A stretch of DNA of 45,651 nucleotides, taken from positions 1-45,651 of the forward strand of contig JAACFB010000036.1 in the NCBI GenBank assembly GCA_009937615.1. Direction: 5' to 3'. A program made the translations under genes and the position numbers. The notes beneath the pieces were generated by a model that made no database searches, was not told the DNA's origin, and saw only the letters and a list, made by a program, of their open reading frames with translations. The stretch's first letter is position 1; the number at the start of each line of letters is the position of its first letter. Of the stretch, positions 1 through 8,570 are shown piece by piece. This DNA is from Gammaproteobacteria bacterium. GTDB taxonomy: Bacteria > Pseudomonadota > Gammaproteobacteria > Steroidobacterales > Woeseiaceae.

Positions 1-258
1 CTCGCCCTTCGAAAACTCACTGCTGCCATGCATCGGCTTGCCATCGACGACGACCTGGCCCTCATCGGGATCATCGAGGCCGCCCAGGATCTGCAGCAGG
101 GTCGTCTTGCCCGAACCCGAGGCGCCGATGATTGCAACTCGTTCGGCCGGCTGAACGACGAGATCGACTCCACCAAGAACCTCCAGCACCGATCCGCCCT
201 CGCGAAAGCGTCGCGCGACGCCATGGCATTCGAGAACCGGCCGCACCTCATCAGTCAT
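1..258 (-). CDS. lolD: LolD, lipoprotein-releasing ABC transporter ATPase (partial, runs off the window start)
   Basis: ATP-binding subunit of the LolCDE complex, which extracts mature lipoproteins from the inner membrane and hands them to LolA. Reading leftward from the ATG at 258-256, the visible 86 residues begin [18 protein letters not shown] and include a Walker A motif [11 protein letters not shown] followed by [12 protein letters not shown], the usual LolD/MacB-like start. The ATG overlaps the TGA of the upstream permease (8 bp shared), so translation is probably coupled. The Q-loop, signature motif and Walker B lie outside the window. Identification as LolD rather than another ABC ATPase rests on the two adjacent LolC/E-type permeases. 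Confidence 0.9.
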   Translation of the reverse strand, partial: MTDEVRPVLECHGVARRFREGGSVLEVLGGVDLVVQPAERVAIIGASGSGKTTLLQILGGLDDPDEGQVVVDGKPMHGSSEFSKGE

Positions 259-1498
259 AGCGCAAAGCCTCTGCCGGTGCGGTTCGTGCGGCGACCCATG
301 CCGGGTAAATCGTCGAAACCAGCGCAAGCAACAGGGCGATGCCCGCAATCCGGACGACGTCCGGCATCCTCAGTTCGGCGGGTAAATCGCTGATGAAGTA
401 GACGTCCGCAGCGAGAAACTTGATGCCCAGGACAGATTCAAAAAACGACACAATGCTCTCCAGGTTCAGAGACAGCAGAATACCAGCAGCAACGCCGGCC
501 AGCGTGCCTGCGACACCAATTACGCTGCCCTGCGTAACGAATATTCTCAGAATACTGCGCGGGTGCGCGCCGATCGTTCGCAAAATGGCAATATCCGACT
601 GCTTGTCTTTTACCACCATGACGAGTGTCGAAACGATGTTGAATGCTGCAACGCCGATAACCAGCAGCAGGATGACGAACAGAATCGACTTGGTAATCTG
701 TATCGACCTGAAGAAGTTCACGTGTCGCCGTGTCCAGTCGGATACGAGGACAGTCCCCCCCTGCGTTAACGCCACTTCGCGGACAATTTCGGGAGCTGCG
801 AACAGGTCAGTTACAGCCAGCCGCACACCGGTGACCGAGTCACCCAGACGGTAAAGCCTCTGGGCGTCGCCGAGATTGACAAACGCCAGGCGCCGATCAA
901 ATTCATACATTCCCACGCGATACAGTCCGCTAACTGTAAAACGCTTGGTCCTCGGTACAACGCCTGCAGGCGTCACGATACCTTTGGCCAACGTTACGGT
1001 GACTTTGTCGCCGACCCCGACCTTGAGCGTGGCGGCGAGCTCGACACCCAGCACCACGTTGAACGTGCCGGGCTGCAGGCTGCCGAGTTCTCCCTCCGTC
1101 ATGACCCGGCCGACACCCGAGACCTGCTCTTCGGCGCCGGGGTCGATACCCCTGAGCGCAGCGCCGCTCAGCTGCTCACCGAAGACCAGTAATGCCTGTC
1201 CGTCGATATAAGGCGCGGCGGCTCTTACCCGCGGATTATCCCGCGCCACGGCCGCCATGCCCTGCCAATCGGCAAGCTCGCCTTCCATTGTCTCGACGTT
1301 CGCGTGAGCAGTCATCGTCAGCAGCCGATCCTTGAGCTCGCGCTCGAAACCGTTGACGACTGAGAGCACGACAATCAATACCGCGACGGCAATGGCGATG
1401 CCCAGCATCGAAATCGCCGAGATCAATGAAACAAAGCTGTTGCTGCTGCGAGAACGCACGTAGCGGCTTCCAACCCAGGTTTCGAACGGCTGGCTCAT
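251..1498 (-). CDS. lolC: Lipoprotein-releasing system permease, LolC-like
   Basis: Inner-membrane permease of the Lol lipoprotein exporter (415 aa, same size as E. coli LolC/LolE). It has an N-terminal membrane segment followed by the family motif [13 protein letters not shown], a large periplasmic domain, and three C-terminal membrane helices with the FtsX-like core [19 protein letters not shown]; it ends ALRYD. The segment [14 protein letters not shown] resembles the LolA-binding hook of LolC, so I assign LolC rather than LolE, from memory of those sequences. An upstream in-frame start at 1537 would overlap the preceding gene by 35 bp; the ATG at 1498 gives [16 protein letters not shown], the normal start. 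It lies 4 bp after the neighbouring permease and overlaps lolD, so the three form one operon. Confidence 0.87.
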   Translation of the reverse strand: MSQPFETWVGSRYVRSRSSNSFVSLISAISMLGIAIAVAVLIVVLSVVNGFERELKDRLLTMTAHANVETMEGELADWQGMAAVARDNPRVRAAAPYIDGQALLVFGEQLSGAALRGIDPGAEEQVSGVGRVMTEGELGSLQPGTFNVVLGVELAATLKVGVGDKVTVTLAKGIVTPAGVVPRTKRFTVSGLYRVGMYEFDRRLAFVNLGDAQRLYRLGDSVTGVRLAVTDLFAAPEIVREVALTQGGTVLVSDWTRRHVNFFRSIQITKSILFVILLLVIGVAAFNIVSTLVMVVKDKQSDIAILRTIGAHPRSILRIFVTQGSVIGVAGTLAGVAAGILLSLNLESIVSFFESVLGIKFLAADVYFISDLPAELRMPDVVRIAGIALLLALVSTIYPAWVAARTAPAEALRYD

Positions 1499-1502
1499 CG
1501 CA

Positions 1503-2753
1503 TCACTCGTAGCGCAGCGCCGCGGCTGGATTGACAAGCGCTGCGCGCCGCGCCGGGTAAAGCGTGGCCAGCGATGTCAGTACAAATGCGGCTATCGCAA
1601 TGGTCGCGACATCCGCCAGCTCGAGCTCGGAGGGTATCTGCGTCACGTAGTAGACGTCACCGGGCATGATCTGAAAACCGAACATCTGCTCGAGTACCGG
1701 CACGATGACTGGGACGTTCAACGCCAGCACGACGCCGAGGACGATGCCGACAAACACGCCCGCCCAGCCAATCACCGCACCCTGCACGAAAAATACCCTT
1801 ACTACAGCATTCGCCCGCATGCCCAGGGTCCGCAATATCGCGATGTCGTTTGTCTTGTCGGTGACAACCATGACGAGACTCGCGACGATATTGAATGCGG
1901 CTACGCCGATAATCAGCGAAAGAATCAGGGACATCATCATCTTCTCGAGCCGGATCGCCCGGAAGTAACTCGAATTCTCGATCGTCCAATCGCTCGAGAT
2001 CGTGCCCGGACCAAGTTCTGCGGCAAGGCTGCTGGCGATTGCCGGCGCGGCCATCACGTCGGTGGCACGGAACCGCACTGCAGTTCGCTCCGGACCCAGC
2101 CCGAGAATGTCCGCGGCATCCTGCCCATTGATCAATGCAAGTCGATCGTCGTGATCCTGCAGGCCGACTTCGAAAACGCCGCGTAGAACGAACCGTTCGA
2201 GAACCGGTTGCAGGGTGCCGTCACCGACCGGCCGCGGGATCAGCAGAACGACTCCGTCACCGAGGCGCAGCCCCAGGTTCAGGGCCAGCAACCGGCCGAG
2301 TATCATGCCGCGGCTGCCGGGCTGCAGCGTATCGAGGTCACCCTCGAGAAAATTAATCGGAGTCTCGGCAAGCAGGCGTTCATAGGCGGGATCGACGCCG
2401 TGCACCAGGACACCCCGCAGTTCACGGCCGCTCTGAATCATGCCTTCCAATTCAACAACGGGTGCCGCCGCGGCAATCCCGGGATGCGCCGCCACCTTGT
2501 CCGCGAGTTCGCGCCAGTCGCGCGTCACCCGGCTCGGTCCCGTCACGTATCCGTGTGCCGACATGCTCAGGAGCCGGCCGCGCAGTTCTCCTTCAAATCC
2601 ATTCATCACCGACAGGATGACAATGAGCGCAGCAACACCGAGGGCTATTCCCACGAGCGAAATCAGCGTGATAAACGACACGAATCGGGTGCGGCGCTTC
2701 GCCCTCAGGTAGCGAAGCCCGACAAACAGTTCCACGGGGCTGATCATCGCCAC
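1503..2753 (-). CDS. lolE: Lipoprotein-releasing system permease, LolE-like
   Basis: Second permease of the Lol complex (416 aa). It has the same fold as its neighbour: an N-terminal helix, MNGFEGELRGRLL, a periplasmic domain and three C-terminal helices with DIAILRTLGMRANAVVRVF, ending ALRYE. The stretches HPGIAAAAPVVELEGMIQSG and GLQDHDDRLALI resemble E. coli LolE (PGIAAAAP; LDHSFAMI), hence the LolE label; the C/E distinction is inference. The start is GTG at 2753 (MAMISPVELFVGLRYLRAK) or ATG at 2747. It is the first gene of the operon, divergent from the small exported protein at 2915 across a 160 bp AT-rich gap. The gene order permease-permease-ATPase differs from the lolC-lolD-lolE order of E. 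coli. Confidence 0.85.
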   Translation of the reverse strand: MAMISPVELFVGLRYLRAKRRTRFVSFITLISLVGIALGVAALIVILSVMNGFEGELRGRLLSMSAHGYVTGPSRVTRDWRELADKVAAHPGIAAAAPVVELEGMIQSGRELRGVLVHGVDPAYERLLAETPINFLEGDLDTLQPGSRGMILGRLLALNLGLRLGDGVVLLIPRPVGDGTLQPVLERFVLRGVFEVGLQDHDDRLALINGQDAADILGLGPERTAVRFRATDVMAAPAIASSLAAELGPGTISSDWTIENSSYFRAIRLEKMMMSLILSLIIGVAAFNIVASLVMVVTDKTNDIAILRTLGMRANAVVRVFFVQGAVIGWAGVFVGIVLGVVLALNVPVIVPVLEQMFGFQIMPGDVYYVTQIPSELELADVATIAIAAFVLTSLATLYPARRAALVNPAAALRYE

Positions 2754-2757
2754 GCAT

Positions 2758-2914
2758 TAAACCACATTCACCCCTGCCCGGTCCGGCCCTGTTGACATCC
2801 GCAAAATGTGACTTGTTTCGCAGTTTTTGAGAAACTATAAAAACGTTGCAAATCAAGTGTTTCTTGGCAACAGTTACAGTGATATAGTCATCGCTTACAG
2901 ATGGAGAACCAGAC
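2758..2914. promoter_or_regulatory. Divergent intergenic region between the lol operon and the BamE-like gene
   Basis: This 157 bp gap is clearly more AT-rich than the flanking genes and must carry the promoters of both divergent units. I see TATAGT at 2883-2888 and TATAAA at 2836-2841 on the plus strand, but neither has a -35 element at normal distance (TTGGCA at 2864 is only 13 bp away), so no precise promoter is called. GGAG at 2903-2906 is a good ribosome site, 8 bp before the ATG at 2915. Confidence 0.5.
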
Positions 2915-3190
2915 ATGGCAAAGTTGCGCACAGTTACCCTTCTCGCATTGTTCATCGGGCTGTTCAGCATCGCTGCCGCCGACAACCTGCAGATAAATGG
3001 CGCATCCCCCACGGCTGATTCGGCACATCCGACGCGCGGCATGACGCAGGCGCGGGTCGAAGCGACCTTCGGCAGCCCTGACGCGAAAATAGCCCCGGTC
3101 GGAGATCCGCCGATTGCGCGCTGGGAGTACAAGGACTTCGTCGTGTTTTTCGAGTACGACCGCGTCATCCATTCCGTTGTAAAACGCTAG
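2915..3190 (+). CDS. Small exported BamE/OmlA-like domain protein
   Basis: A 91 aa protein with a clear Sec signal peptide (K3, R5, hydrophobic LLALFIGLFSIAAA, cleavage near residues 21-22). The mature part RGMTQARVEATFGSPDAK, followed by WEYKDFVVFFEYDRVIHSVV, has the G-M-x-x-x-x-V-x-x-x-x-G-x-P pattern of SmpA/OmlA (BamE-type) domains, in which a helix is followed by a small sheet. There is no lipobox cysteine, so unlike BamE it should be soluble in the periplasm. The ATG at 2915 follows GGAG at 8 bp. It forms a single-gene unit closed by a strong terminator before mfd. Function unknown; BamE itself is expected elsewhere in the genome. Confidence 0.75.
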   Translation: MAKLRTVTLLALFIGLFSIAAADNLQINGASPTADSAHPTRGMTQARVEATFGSPDAKIAPVGDPPIARWEYKDFVVFFEYDRVIHSVVKR

Positions 3191-3210
3191 TCACCACCGA
3201 ACGAATCGTG

Positions 3211-3246
3211 AAAACGCCCCGGCAGTTACGCTGCCGGGGCGTTTTT
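3211..3246 (+). terminator. Rho-independent terminator after the BamE-like gene
   Basis: A perfect 15 bp stem (AAAACGCCCCGGCAG at 3211-3225 pairing with CTGCCGGGGCGTTTT at 3231-3245) with a 5-nt loop and a run of six T at the end. The stem is GC-rich at its core and the A-tract makes it potentially bidirectional. It isolates the small gene from mfd. Confidence 0.95.
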
Positions 3247-3336
3247 TGATTGCGCGCCGGGGAATCGCGACTGCCGCACCTGTAAAGCCGTGTCGAGCGA
3301 ACTGTGTGATAATCGCGGGCCGAATGCCGACCGCAC

Positions 3337-6300
3337 ATGCCCTTGTCTGACGACTTCTTGCTTTTATCCGCAGCACTGAAGCTACCCGAGCCCGGATCCA
3401 GCCTGAGCTGGGGCCGTTTGCTCGGCGCCAGCACGGCGCTCGCTGTTGCGGAGCTGTCGCGGCAAACGGAAACGCCGATCCTGCTTCTTGCCGACGATCC
3501 GCGCCAGGCCGACCAACTCGAAGCCGAATTGCGCTTTTTTGCCGGTGAGCAGTCCGTCGTGCGCCATTTTGTCGAGTGGGAAACCCTGCCGTGGGACACG
3601 TTCTCGCCACACCAGGACATCACCTCCGAGCGCCTTGCGACGCTGTCGGGCCTGCCTTCGATGCGGCGCGGCATCGTCGTCGCATCAGCGCCGGTGCTGT
3701 TGCAGCGCCTGCCTCCCGTCGACTACGTTGCGGCTCGCTCATTGTCGATTGCTCGCGGCCAGGAACTGCCGCGCGGAACCTTCACCGACTCGCTCGTCGC
3801 GGCAGGCTACCTGCGTGTACCCCAGGTGTCCGAGCATGGCGAGTTTGCCGTCCGTGGATCGCTCATCGACGTCTTCCCGATGGGTTCCGAGCATCCGATT
3901 CGTATCGATTTCTTCGACGATGATGTGGAATCGCTCCGGTATTTCGACCCCGAAACGCAGCTCTCCGGTGATGTCATCCAGTCGATCGATCTGCTTCCTG
4001 CGCGCGAGGTACCGCTCGACGCGGAGGGCATTCGCGCGTTCCGCGAGCGCTATCGGGAGCGTTTCGAGGGCCAGCCCGCGCGCAGCCGCGTCTATCGCGA
4101 CGTGTCGGACGGAATCGCGCACGGCGGCATCGAGTACTACCTGCCGTTGTTCTTCGACGCTACCGCCAGTCTTTTTGATTACCTGCCGGCCGGTTGCATC
4201 GTTATGGCCCGCGACGGGGTGGCAAACGTATTGCAGCAGGCTTGGGCAGAAATCGAAGAGCGCTACGAGCTCAGCAGGCTGGACCCGGAGAGGCCTGTTC
4301 TCTCGCCCACCGAGACTTTCGCCACGCCAGAAGACATCGCGGCAAGACTGAACCAGTTCTCGCGTATTCATTACTCGGGACAAACACTGGCCGAGAATCG
4401 GGCTGTTCGAAACTATGCGGCGCAGCTGCCGCCGGCACTGCGAATCGAGGCCCGCTATGAAGACCCGGCTGCCGGCCTGATGCAGTTCCTGCAAACATTC
4501 CCGGGGCGTGTCCTGTTTACGTCGGATTCCGCGGGGCGCAGGGAGCAGGTCTACGACATGTTGACCGGGCGGGGGCTCGATCTCGTGCGGGTCGACGACT
4601 GGCAGACTTTCGTTCGTGACACCCATCGTGTCGGCGTTGCAATCGCGCCGATCGAAAACGGCGTTGTACTGGCCGACGCAAATATCGCGATCATCGGCGA
4701 ACAGCAGCTATTTGGCGAGCGCGTTCGGCAACGCAGTCGCCGGCGGCGCAGCGAGCGCGATCCCGAGACGATAATTCGCCAGCTGAATGATCTGGCCGAG
4801 GGATCGCCGGTCGTGCACGCTGAGTATGGCGTTGGCCGGTACCTCGGCCTGACGACCCTGCAGACCGGCGGCATCACGGCAGAGTTTCTGCAACTCGAAT
4901 ACGCGGATGGCGATAAGCTCTATGTCCCGGTTCATGCCCTCGAGCTCATTTCACGCTACACCGGCGCATCGCCGGAGAACGCTCCGCTGCATCGCCTCGG
5001 CAGCGACCAGTGGGCTAAAGCCCGGCAGCGCGCTATCAGGAAGATCCGTGACGTGGCCGCGGAACTGCTCGACATCTATGCGCGCCGGGCAGCGCGCCCC
5101 GGGCATCGCTTCCGCTGGCCCGAGACGGATTATCGCGCCTTCGAGAGTGGCTTCCCGTTCGAACTCACCGACGACCAGGATCGAACGATCGACGAGGTGC
5201 TCGCCGACCTGCGCTCGGACAGCCCGATGGATCGAATTGTCTGCGGTGACGTTGGCTTCGGCAAGACCGAGGTTGCGCTGCGTGCTGCCTTCGCCGCTGT
5301 GCACGGCGGCAAGCAGGTTGCGCTGCTCGTGCCGACGACGCTGCTCGCCCAGCAGCACGGCCAGACGTTCAGCGATCGTTTCGCCGACTGGCCTGTGCGC
5401 GTCGAGGTTTTGTCACGTTTTCAATCCTCGCAGGCCGTGAAATCGATTGTCGAGGGCATGCGCTCGGGTGCTGTCGACATTGTCATTGGCACGCACCGGC
5501 TGCTGCAGCACACCAGGGATTTCAAAAATGTCGGTCTCGTCATTATTGACGAGGAACACCGCTTCGGCGTTCGCCACAAGGAGACGATGAAATCTCTGCG
5601 CAGCGAAGTGGACGTCCTGACCCTGACGGCGACGCCGATTCCGCGCACGATGAACATGGCGCTGGGCGGCCTGCGCGACATGTCGTTGATCACGACGCCA
5701 CCCGCCGAGCGCCTGGCGGTCAAGACGTTTGTCACCGAGTGGAATGAGGTGCTGATCCGCGAGGCCTGCCTTCGGGAGATTAAACGAGGCGGCCAGGTAT
5801 ACTTTATTCACAATCGGGTCAAAGACATCGAACGAGTTGCGGAACACCTGGCCAAGCTCGTACCTGAAGCGAACATTCGCATCGGCCACGGCCAGATGCC
5901 CGAACGCGAACTCGAGCAGGTCATGTTCGATTTCTATCACCGGCGCTTCAACATCCTGCTGTGCACGACCATCGTTGAGAGCGGCCTCGATGTTCCGACG
6001 GCGAATACGATCATCATCAATCGCGCGGACCGGCTCGGCCTGGCTCAGCTGCACCAGCTAAGGGGCCGCGTCGGGCGCTCGCATCATCGCGCTTATGCGT
6101 ATCTTGTCGCTCCGCCACGCGCGACGATGACCGCTGATGCGATCAAACGTCTCGAGGCCATCGATTCTCTCGAGGACCTGGGCGCTGGCTTCACGCTGGC
6201 TACACACGATCTCGAGATTCGCGGTGCCGGCGAGTTGCTCGGCGATACGCAGAGCGGGCAGATTCAGGAGATCGGCTTCTCCCTCTATACGGAGCTGCTG

Positions 6301-6822
6301 GGGCGCGCAGTCGAGTCCTTGCGTGCCGGCCGCGAGCCCGATCTCGAGGGTCCGCTGGATGCCGGCGTGGACATCAACCTGCACGCCGCGGCCCTGTTGC
6401 CCGATGACTACGTGCCGGACGTTCATTTGCGGCTGATTCTGTACAAGCGCATTTCATCGGCGGAAACCGCCGAAGAGTTGCGTGAACTGCAGGTCGAGCT
6501 GATCGATCGTTTCGGCCTGCTTCCCGAACCCGCCAGGAATTTGCTGCGGATTGCTGCAATCAAGCAAACTGCGGCCGGGCTTGGTGTCGAGAAGATCGAC
6601 GTAAGCGATAACGGCGGCTACCTGATCTTCGCGCAGCAAAGTCACATTGACCCTGTCGCGCTCGTACAATTAGTGCAAAATGATGACCGGAAATACAAGC
6701 TGCAGGGCTCGCATCGATTACAATTTCGCGGCGAATTTGCTGATCTCGAGCGGCGGTTCTCCGCTGTGGACAAACTGCTTCTGCAACTCACGATCGAAGA
6801 GCCCGCGGCCAGGACCGGATAA
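3337..6822 (+). CDS. mfd: Mfd, transcription-repair coupling factor
   Basis: ATP-dependent DNA translocase that removes RNA polymerase stalled at lesions and recruits UvrA (1161 aa; E. coli 1148). The N-terminal third is the UvrB-like/UvrA-binding part. The RNA-polymerase interaction domain begins around residue 488 (GSPVVHAEYGVGRYLGL). The RecG-like helicase motor has Walker A GDVGFGKTE at about 637, DEEHRFGV at about 738, LTATPIPRTMNMAL, and RGRVGRSHHRAYAYL (motif VI) at about 909. The C-terminal TRCF domain (about 1000-1161) is intact. The ATG at 3337 gives MPLSDDFLLLSAAL; no strong ribosome site precedes it. csiV follows 26 bp downstream, a linkage common in gammaproteobacteria. Confidence 0.98.
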   Translation: MPLSDDFLLLSAALKLPEPGSSLSWGRLLGASTALAVAELSRQTETPILLLADDPRQADQLEAELRFFAGEQSVVRHFVEWETLPWDTFSPHQDITSERLATLSGLPSMRRGIVVASAPVLLQRLPPVDYVAARSLSIARGQELPRGTFTDSLVAAGYLRVPQVSEHGEFAVRGSLIDVFPMGSEHPIRIDFFDDDVESLRYFDPETQLSGDVIQSIDLLPAREVPLDAEGIRAFRERYRERFEGQPARSRVYRDVSDGIAHGGIEYYLPLFFDATASLFDYLPAGCIVMARDGVANVLQQAWAEIEERYELSRLDPERPVLSPTETFATPEDIAARLNQFSRIHYSGQTLAENRAVRNYAAQLPPALRIEARYEDPAAGLMQFLQTFPGRVLFTSDSAGRREQVYDMLTGRGLDLVRVDDWQTFVRDTHRVGVAIAPIENGVVLADANIAIIGEQQLFGERVRQRSRRRRSERDPETIIRQLNDLAEGSPVVHAEYGVGRYLGLTTLQTGGITAEFLQLEYADGDKLYVPVHALELISRYTGASPENAPLHRLGSDQWAKARQRAIRKIRDVAAELLDIYARRAARPGHRFRWPETDYRAFESGFPFELTDDQDRTIDEVLADLRSDSPMDRIVCGDVGFGKTEVALRAAFAAVHGGKQVALLVPTTLLAQQHGQTFSDRFADWPVRVEVLSRFQSSQAVKSIVEGMRSGAVDIVIGTHRLLQHTRDFKNVGLVIIDEEHRFGVRHKETMKSLRSEVDVLTLTATPIPRTMNMALGGLRDMSLITTPPAERLAVKTFVTEWNEVLIREACLREIKRGGQVYFIHNRVKDIERVAEHLAKLVPEANIRIGHGQMPERELEQVMFDFYHRRFNILLCTTIVESGLDVPTANTIIINRADRLGLAQLHQLRGRVGRSHHRAYAYLVAPPRATMTADAIKRLEAIDSLEDLGAGFTLATHDLEIRGAGELLGDTQSGQIQEIGFSLYTELLGRAVESLRAGREPDLEGPLDAGVDINLHAAALLPDDYVPDVHLRLILYKRISSAETAEELRELQVELIDRFGLLPEPARNLLRIAAIKQTAAGLGVEKIDVSDNGGYLIFAQQSHIDPVALVQLVQNDDRKYKLQGSHRLQFRGEFADLERRFSAVDKLLLQLTIEEPAARTG

Positions 6823-6848
6823 GCCTGGCGATTTGGACGACTGACACG

Positions 6849-7703
6849 ATGAATAAGATAACAGCTTTGCTCGCTGCCCTGTCGCTGACGTCCGTCGCCG
6901 GCGCCCAGGATGAAATCGTTGAGGATACCGTGTCCGTTCGCCGCTATGCCGTTGAGCTGATTGTATTTACCTATTCCGAAGACGTCTCGCTGGGCACGGA
7001 AGTCTTCCCGCCTGACGAGCCGCCTGTTATCGAGGAAAGCCTCCTGCCTGTCGACCCGGACGGAATTATCGTGTTCGACGAGACTCTTGCGGAACCGCAA
7101 GCAGCCGCGACCGATCCCGATGTGCCCGAGGTGGAAGAAGAGGTCGAAAAAGCTCCCTGGCCCGAAACCGTATTGATGGTCGAGGATGAGTTCAGCATGC
7201 AGGCTGTCATCGAGCGCCTGGAACTCCTCGACGCCTACGAACCGATGCTGCATGTCGGCTGGACCCAGGTCGCATTGCCTGAGGACGAGTCGCAGCCGAT
7301 CGAGCTACCGTATTTCGGCGATCCGCCGGCCGGACTCGATGGCAGTTTCACGCTATACCTCGGACGCTATCTTCACCTCGTGGTCGACCTGGCACTCGAC
7401 GCGAGTGCAAGCACCGGCGAGGAATCGCCAGGACTTGAGGAGCCGATATCCGACGAGCCGGATTTTGATGAGCCGGCCGCCATTTACGGGGATGCGCGCC
7501 AACAGTTCGACGACGAGATGCCCGTGGCCGAAGGCCGTGTGCGCTATCGCATCCAGGAAAATCGAATCATGAGAAACGGCGATACACGCTATTTCGACCA
7601 TCCGAAATTCGGGGTGATTGCGAAGGTCAACCGCGTGGAGGAACGACCGGACGAAACCGACTCCAGCGGTGACGCGCCCGAACTAAGCAGCCGGCTTCGG
7701 TAA
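6849..7703 (+). CDS. csiV: CsiV family protein (peptidoglycan-binding, periplasmic)
   Basis: A 284 aa protein with a signal peptide (MNKITALLAALSLTSVAGAQ, cleavage near residue 20). RRYAVELIVFTYSEDVSLGTE is the hallmark opening of the CsiV family, followed by a long acidic, proline-rich stretch and a C-terminal part with RRFMHVGW-type features (LHVGWTQVALPE, YLGRYLHLVVDLAL, KFGVIAKV). In Vibrio cholerae CsiV is a peptidoglycan-binding factor needed for PBP1A function; whether this protein does the same is unknown. Its place directly after mfd is typical of the family. The last 21 bp overlap the convergent PAS-GGDEF gene. Confidence 0.82.
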   Translation: MNKITALLAALSLTSVAGAQDEIVEDTVSVRRYAVELIVFTYSEDVSLGTEVFPPDEPPVIEESLLPVDPDGIIVFDETLAEPQAAATDPDVPEVEEEVEKAPWPETVLMVEDEFSMQAVIERLELLDAYEPMLHVGWTQVALPEDESQPIELPYFGDPPAGLDGSFTLYLGRYLHLVVDLALDASASTGEESPGLEEPISDEPDFDEPAAIYGDARQQFDDEMPVAEGRVRYRIQENRIMRNGDTRYFDHPKFGVIAKVNRVEERPDETDSSGDAPELSSRLR

Positions 7704-8570
7704 AATCTCGTCGAGAAACGTTTCCGCCGAATCCCCGTTTTCGGAAGAACCGGCATGCACCGCAACCCGATACGACACGGTAACGAACTTCGACTTCGTC
7801 GAGCGCGGGTGATGCAGGCCGAGATCACGAACGGCTGACGCAATTCGGGCCGCAAATTCGCTTACGCCCTGCTCGTCGCCGGCATGCGACAGTACCACCA
7901 GCGCCGCGCCGTCCAGCCTGCCGACGACGTCGCTCGCTCGGCGCAGGCATCGCCGTACCGCCTGACCAACGCGCCGCATGCACGAATCGGCGGCATGGCT
8001 CCCGAACACGTCGATATAGGCATCAAACTCGTCGAGCGTGAAAACCACGAGCGCGAGCGAGCTTTTTTCGCGGGCGGCGACGGCCCAGTCATGTTCCAGC
8101 ACGTCTCGAAATGCCCTGCCATTGAGCAGCCCTGTAACCGGATCGTCGCGCGACAGATCCCGAATGCGCCGCTTGGCCTTGAGCAGCGCCTGGTGCATTT
8201 CGCTGCCCGCGACCGCGCTGGTACTGGCTCCGCCTCGCCAGAAGGCCACATAGAATTGCGCCGCCGAGTCGTCGTCCACGCTGAGCGGTTTCAGCGCCAG
8301 GAGATACTCCCGATTGCCGAGTTCAACGGGAAAACTCGTTTCCTGTCGGGATCGCAGGGTCTCCGAAATTTCAAGCGCAAGGTTGCGGCCGACAAGCTGC
8401 TCGATGACCTCGGCAAATGGGCTGCCGCACGCATCCTCGCCCCCGATTGCGTCGAAGGCCGCATTGCTGAAGACGACAGGCCAGTCCGGATGATCGACCT
8501 TCAGGATAACGAGCGGTTCGGCCGACGCCTCGATGACCTGCTGCAGTATTTTTCGCTTGATCGCCTTCAC
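7683..8570 (-). CDS. PAS domain plus degenerate GGDEF domain protein
   Basis: A 295 aa cytoplasmic protein. Residues about 5-110 look like a PAS fold (VFSNAAFDAIGG; DSAAQFYVAFWRGG). Residues about 140-290 are a GGDEF domain recognisable from DPVTGLLNGRAF, LDEFDAYIDVFGSHAAD and SDVVGRLDGAALVVL. The catalytic GG(D/E)EF signature is replaced by LDGAA (residues 219-223), so diguanylate cyclase activity is not expected; it may bind nucleotides or act through its PAS domain. I chose GTG at 8570 because it overlaps the nagZ TGA as GTGA; the longer TTG start at 8603 runs into nagZ. It is the last gene of the long minus-strand block and overlaps csiV tail to tail. Confidence 0.85.
   Translation of the reverse strand: MKAIKRKILQQVIEASAEPLVILKVDHPDWPVVFSNAAFDAIGGEDACGSPFAEVIEQLVGRNLALEISETLRSRQETSFPVELGNREYLLALKPLSVDDDSAAQFYVAFWRGGASTSAVAGSEMHQALLKAKRRIRDLSRDDPVTGLLNGRAFRDVLEHDWAVAAREKSSLALVVFTLDEFDAYIDVFGSHAADSCMRRVGQAVRRCLRRASDVVGRLDGAALVVLSHAGDEQGVSEFAARIASAVRDLGLHHPRSTKSKFVTVSYRVAVHAGSSENGDSAETFLDEILPKPAA

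Noticed and set aside
2864..2888. TTGGCA and TATAGT as a promoter for the BamE-like gene
   Set aside because: The spacer is only 13 bp, too short for a sigma-70 promoter.
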